Shown: positions 63,196 to 64,000 of the stretch, piece by piece
Layout: each line of letters begins with the position of its first letter
Numbering within the stretch: the first letter of the stretch is position 1
From: [Enterobacter] lignolyticus SCF1
GTDB lineage: Bacteria; Pseudomonadota; Gammaproteobacteria; Enterobacterales; Enterobacteriaceae
Reading direction: 5' to 3'
Length of the DNA stretch: 64,000 bases
Assembly (NCBI RefSeq): GCF_000164865.1
Contig: NC_014618.1
Location: 2,790,001-2,854,000 of the forward strand
The notes under the pieces: generated by a model
Databases searched by the model: none
Told to the model about the DNA's origin: nothing
The model's input: only the letters and a program-made list of their open reading frames with translations
Program-made: the position numbers and the translations under genes

Positions 63196-63432
63196 TTACG
63201 CCTGGTGACCGTTGATGTAATCAATGGCAGCCTGAACGGTGGTGATTTTCTCAGCTTCTTCGTCCGGAATCTCAGTATCAAACTCTTCTTCCAGAGCCAT
63301 TACCAGCTCAACGGTGTCAAGAGAATCAGCGCCCAGGTCCTCAACGAAGGAAGCATTGTTGGTAACTTCTTCCTGCTTAACGCCCAGCTGCTCGCCGATA
63401 ATTTTCTTAACGCGTTCTTCGATAGTGCTCAT
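63196..63432 (-). CDS. acpP: Acyl carrier protein
   Basis: A 78-residue acidic four-helix protein, nearly identical to E. coli Acp[21 protein letters not shown] at the start, and the phosphopantetheine Ser in [20 protein letters not shown]. It carries the growing acyl chain in fatty acid and lipid A synthesis. Helix II ([16 protein letters not shown]) is the interaction surface for the Fab enzymes. It lies between fabG and fabF as in E. coli. Confidence 0.99.
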
Positions 63433-63594
63433 ACTCTTAAATTTCCTATCAAAACTCGCTTTCGCGATGGTTTTCGTAGTGTATAAAATGTTGAAAAATT
63501 TGCAACTAAATCCCGGCAGGTCTTACCACGATTTTACGCTATTTTGCGGGTGTTTGCCCTAATAACGCAAATCATTTTGCACATAATCTTGTCC

Positions 63595-63618
63595 GGAACC
63601 ACGCGGAATGCGCGGTTC
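63595..63618. other. Hairpin between fabG and acpP
   Basis: GGAACC-AC-GCG pairs with CGC-GGTTCC after the fabG stop and before acpP. There is no T-run, so it is more likely an RNA-processing or stability element than a terminator. Confidence 0.45.
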
Positions 63619-63642
63619 CTGAGCATTTTGTGCAATCTGCGG

Positions 63643-64000
63643 TCAGACCATATACATTCCGCCGTTGACGTGCAGGGTTTCACCCGTGATGTAACCCGCT
63701 TCGTCAGAGGCTAAAAATGCAACCGCACTGGCGATTTCGTTTGGAGAGCCAAGGCGCCCCGCCGGAACTGCCGCCAGTGTACCCGCACGCTGCTCATCGG
63801 TCAGCGCACGCGTCATGTCCGTTTCAATAAAGCCCGGAGCAACAACGTTCACAGTAATACCGCGTGACGCAACTTCGCGCGCCAGCGATTTACTAAAACC
63901 GATAAGACCCGCTTTCGCCGCAGCGTAGTTGGCCTGACCGGCATTTCCCATGGTACCGACCACAGAACCGATAGTGATAATACGCCCATGACGCTTTTTC
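63643..64000 (-). CDS. fabG: 3-oxoacyl-ACP reductase FabG (C-terminal part)
   Basis: The frame enters from the right edge and ends at 63643. The visible part covers the C-terminal half of a short-chain dehydrogenase: KKRHGRIITIGSVVGTMGN, the catalytic Tyr and Lys in GQANYAAAKAGLIGFSKSLA, ITVNVVAPGFIETDMTRAL, and the end GYITGETLHVNGGMYMV. It reduces 3-ketoacyl-ACP with NADPH. The 5' part with the Rossmann Gly motif is outside the window. It is upstream of acpP as in the E. coli fab cluster. Confidence 0.97.
   Translation of the reverse strand, partial: KKRHGRIITIGSVVGTMGNAGQANYAAAKAGLIGFSKSLAREVASRGITVNVVAPGFIETDMTRALTDEQRAGTLAAVPAGRLGSPNEIASAVAFLASDEAGYITGETLHVNGGMYMV

Overview
The window is a chromosomal segment from a member of the Enterobacteriaceae. 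Gene content and protein sequence match what I know of the Escherichia coli 24-26 min region (icd through fab) over most of its length. Codon usage is GC-rich, so the Klebsiella/Enterobacter/Kosakonia side of the family is more likely than Escherichia itself. I cannot name the species from sequence alone.

Left third (1-18,800) is accessory and mosaic. It begins with a truncated membrane sensor gene (probable diguanylate cyclase), a DUF2534-like membrane protein, a mig-14-like gene and the 32-residue yoaK. Next come ycaC with a divergent AraC-type regulator, a frameshifted LuxR-type regulator remnant, and a DeoR regulator followed by a YdgJ-like oxidoreductase. A run of small secreted or membrane proteins of unknown function and uspF follow. 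Position 10,332 starts a 1455-residue autotransporter adhesin in an AT-rich setting. A 3.8 kb island (14,965-18,778) then carries two membrane O-acyltransferase genes, a phage-like small gene, decayed reading frames and a disrupted IS200-type element. The island is bounded by 215-bp direct repeats of the icd 3' end, which is the footprint of site-specific integration into icd as known for e14 and phage 21. No integrase remains.

Middle (18,800-43,990) is conserved core: icd, rluE, nudJ, mnmA, hflD, purB, phoP-phoQ (with a clear PhoP box), roxA, pepT, potABCD, cobB, nagK, lolE-lolD-lolC, a yjdF-like gene, mfd and ldtC. These cover the TCA cycle, RNA modification, purine synthesis, the PhoPQ envelope-stress system, polyamine uptake, protein deacylation, lipoprotein sorting, transcription-coupled repair and peptidoglycan cross-linking.

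44,040-49,050 is a four-gene chaperone-usher fimbrial operon. It occupies the place between ldtC and ycfJ where E. coli K-12 has bhsA and comR. A truncated, frameshifted reading frame lies upstream of it and runs into the ycfJ terminator.

Right end (49,458-64,000) is core again: ycfJ, ndh, ycfP, nagZ, thiK, lpoB, ycfL, hinT, ptsG (with recognisable Mlc, CRP and SgrS target sequences), a TatD-family gene, holB, tmk, mltG, pabC, fabF, acpP and the 3' part of fabG. All run on the minus strand. fhuE, which lies between hinT and ptsG in K-12, is absent.

I did not find a clearly new multi-gene system. The most informative structures are the icd integration scar with its acyltransferase cargo, the replacement fimbrial locus, and the cluster of unassigned small exported proteins at 7.3-8.9 kb.
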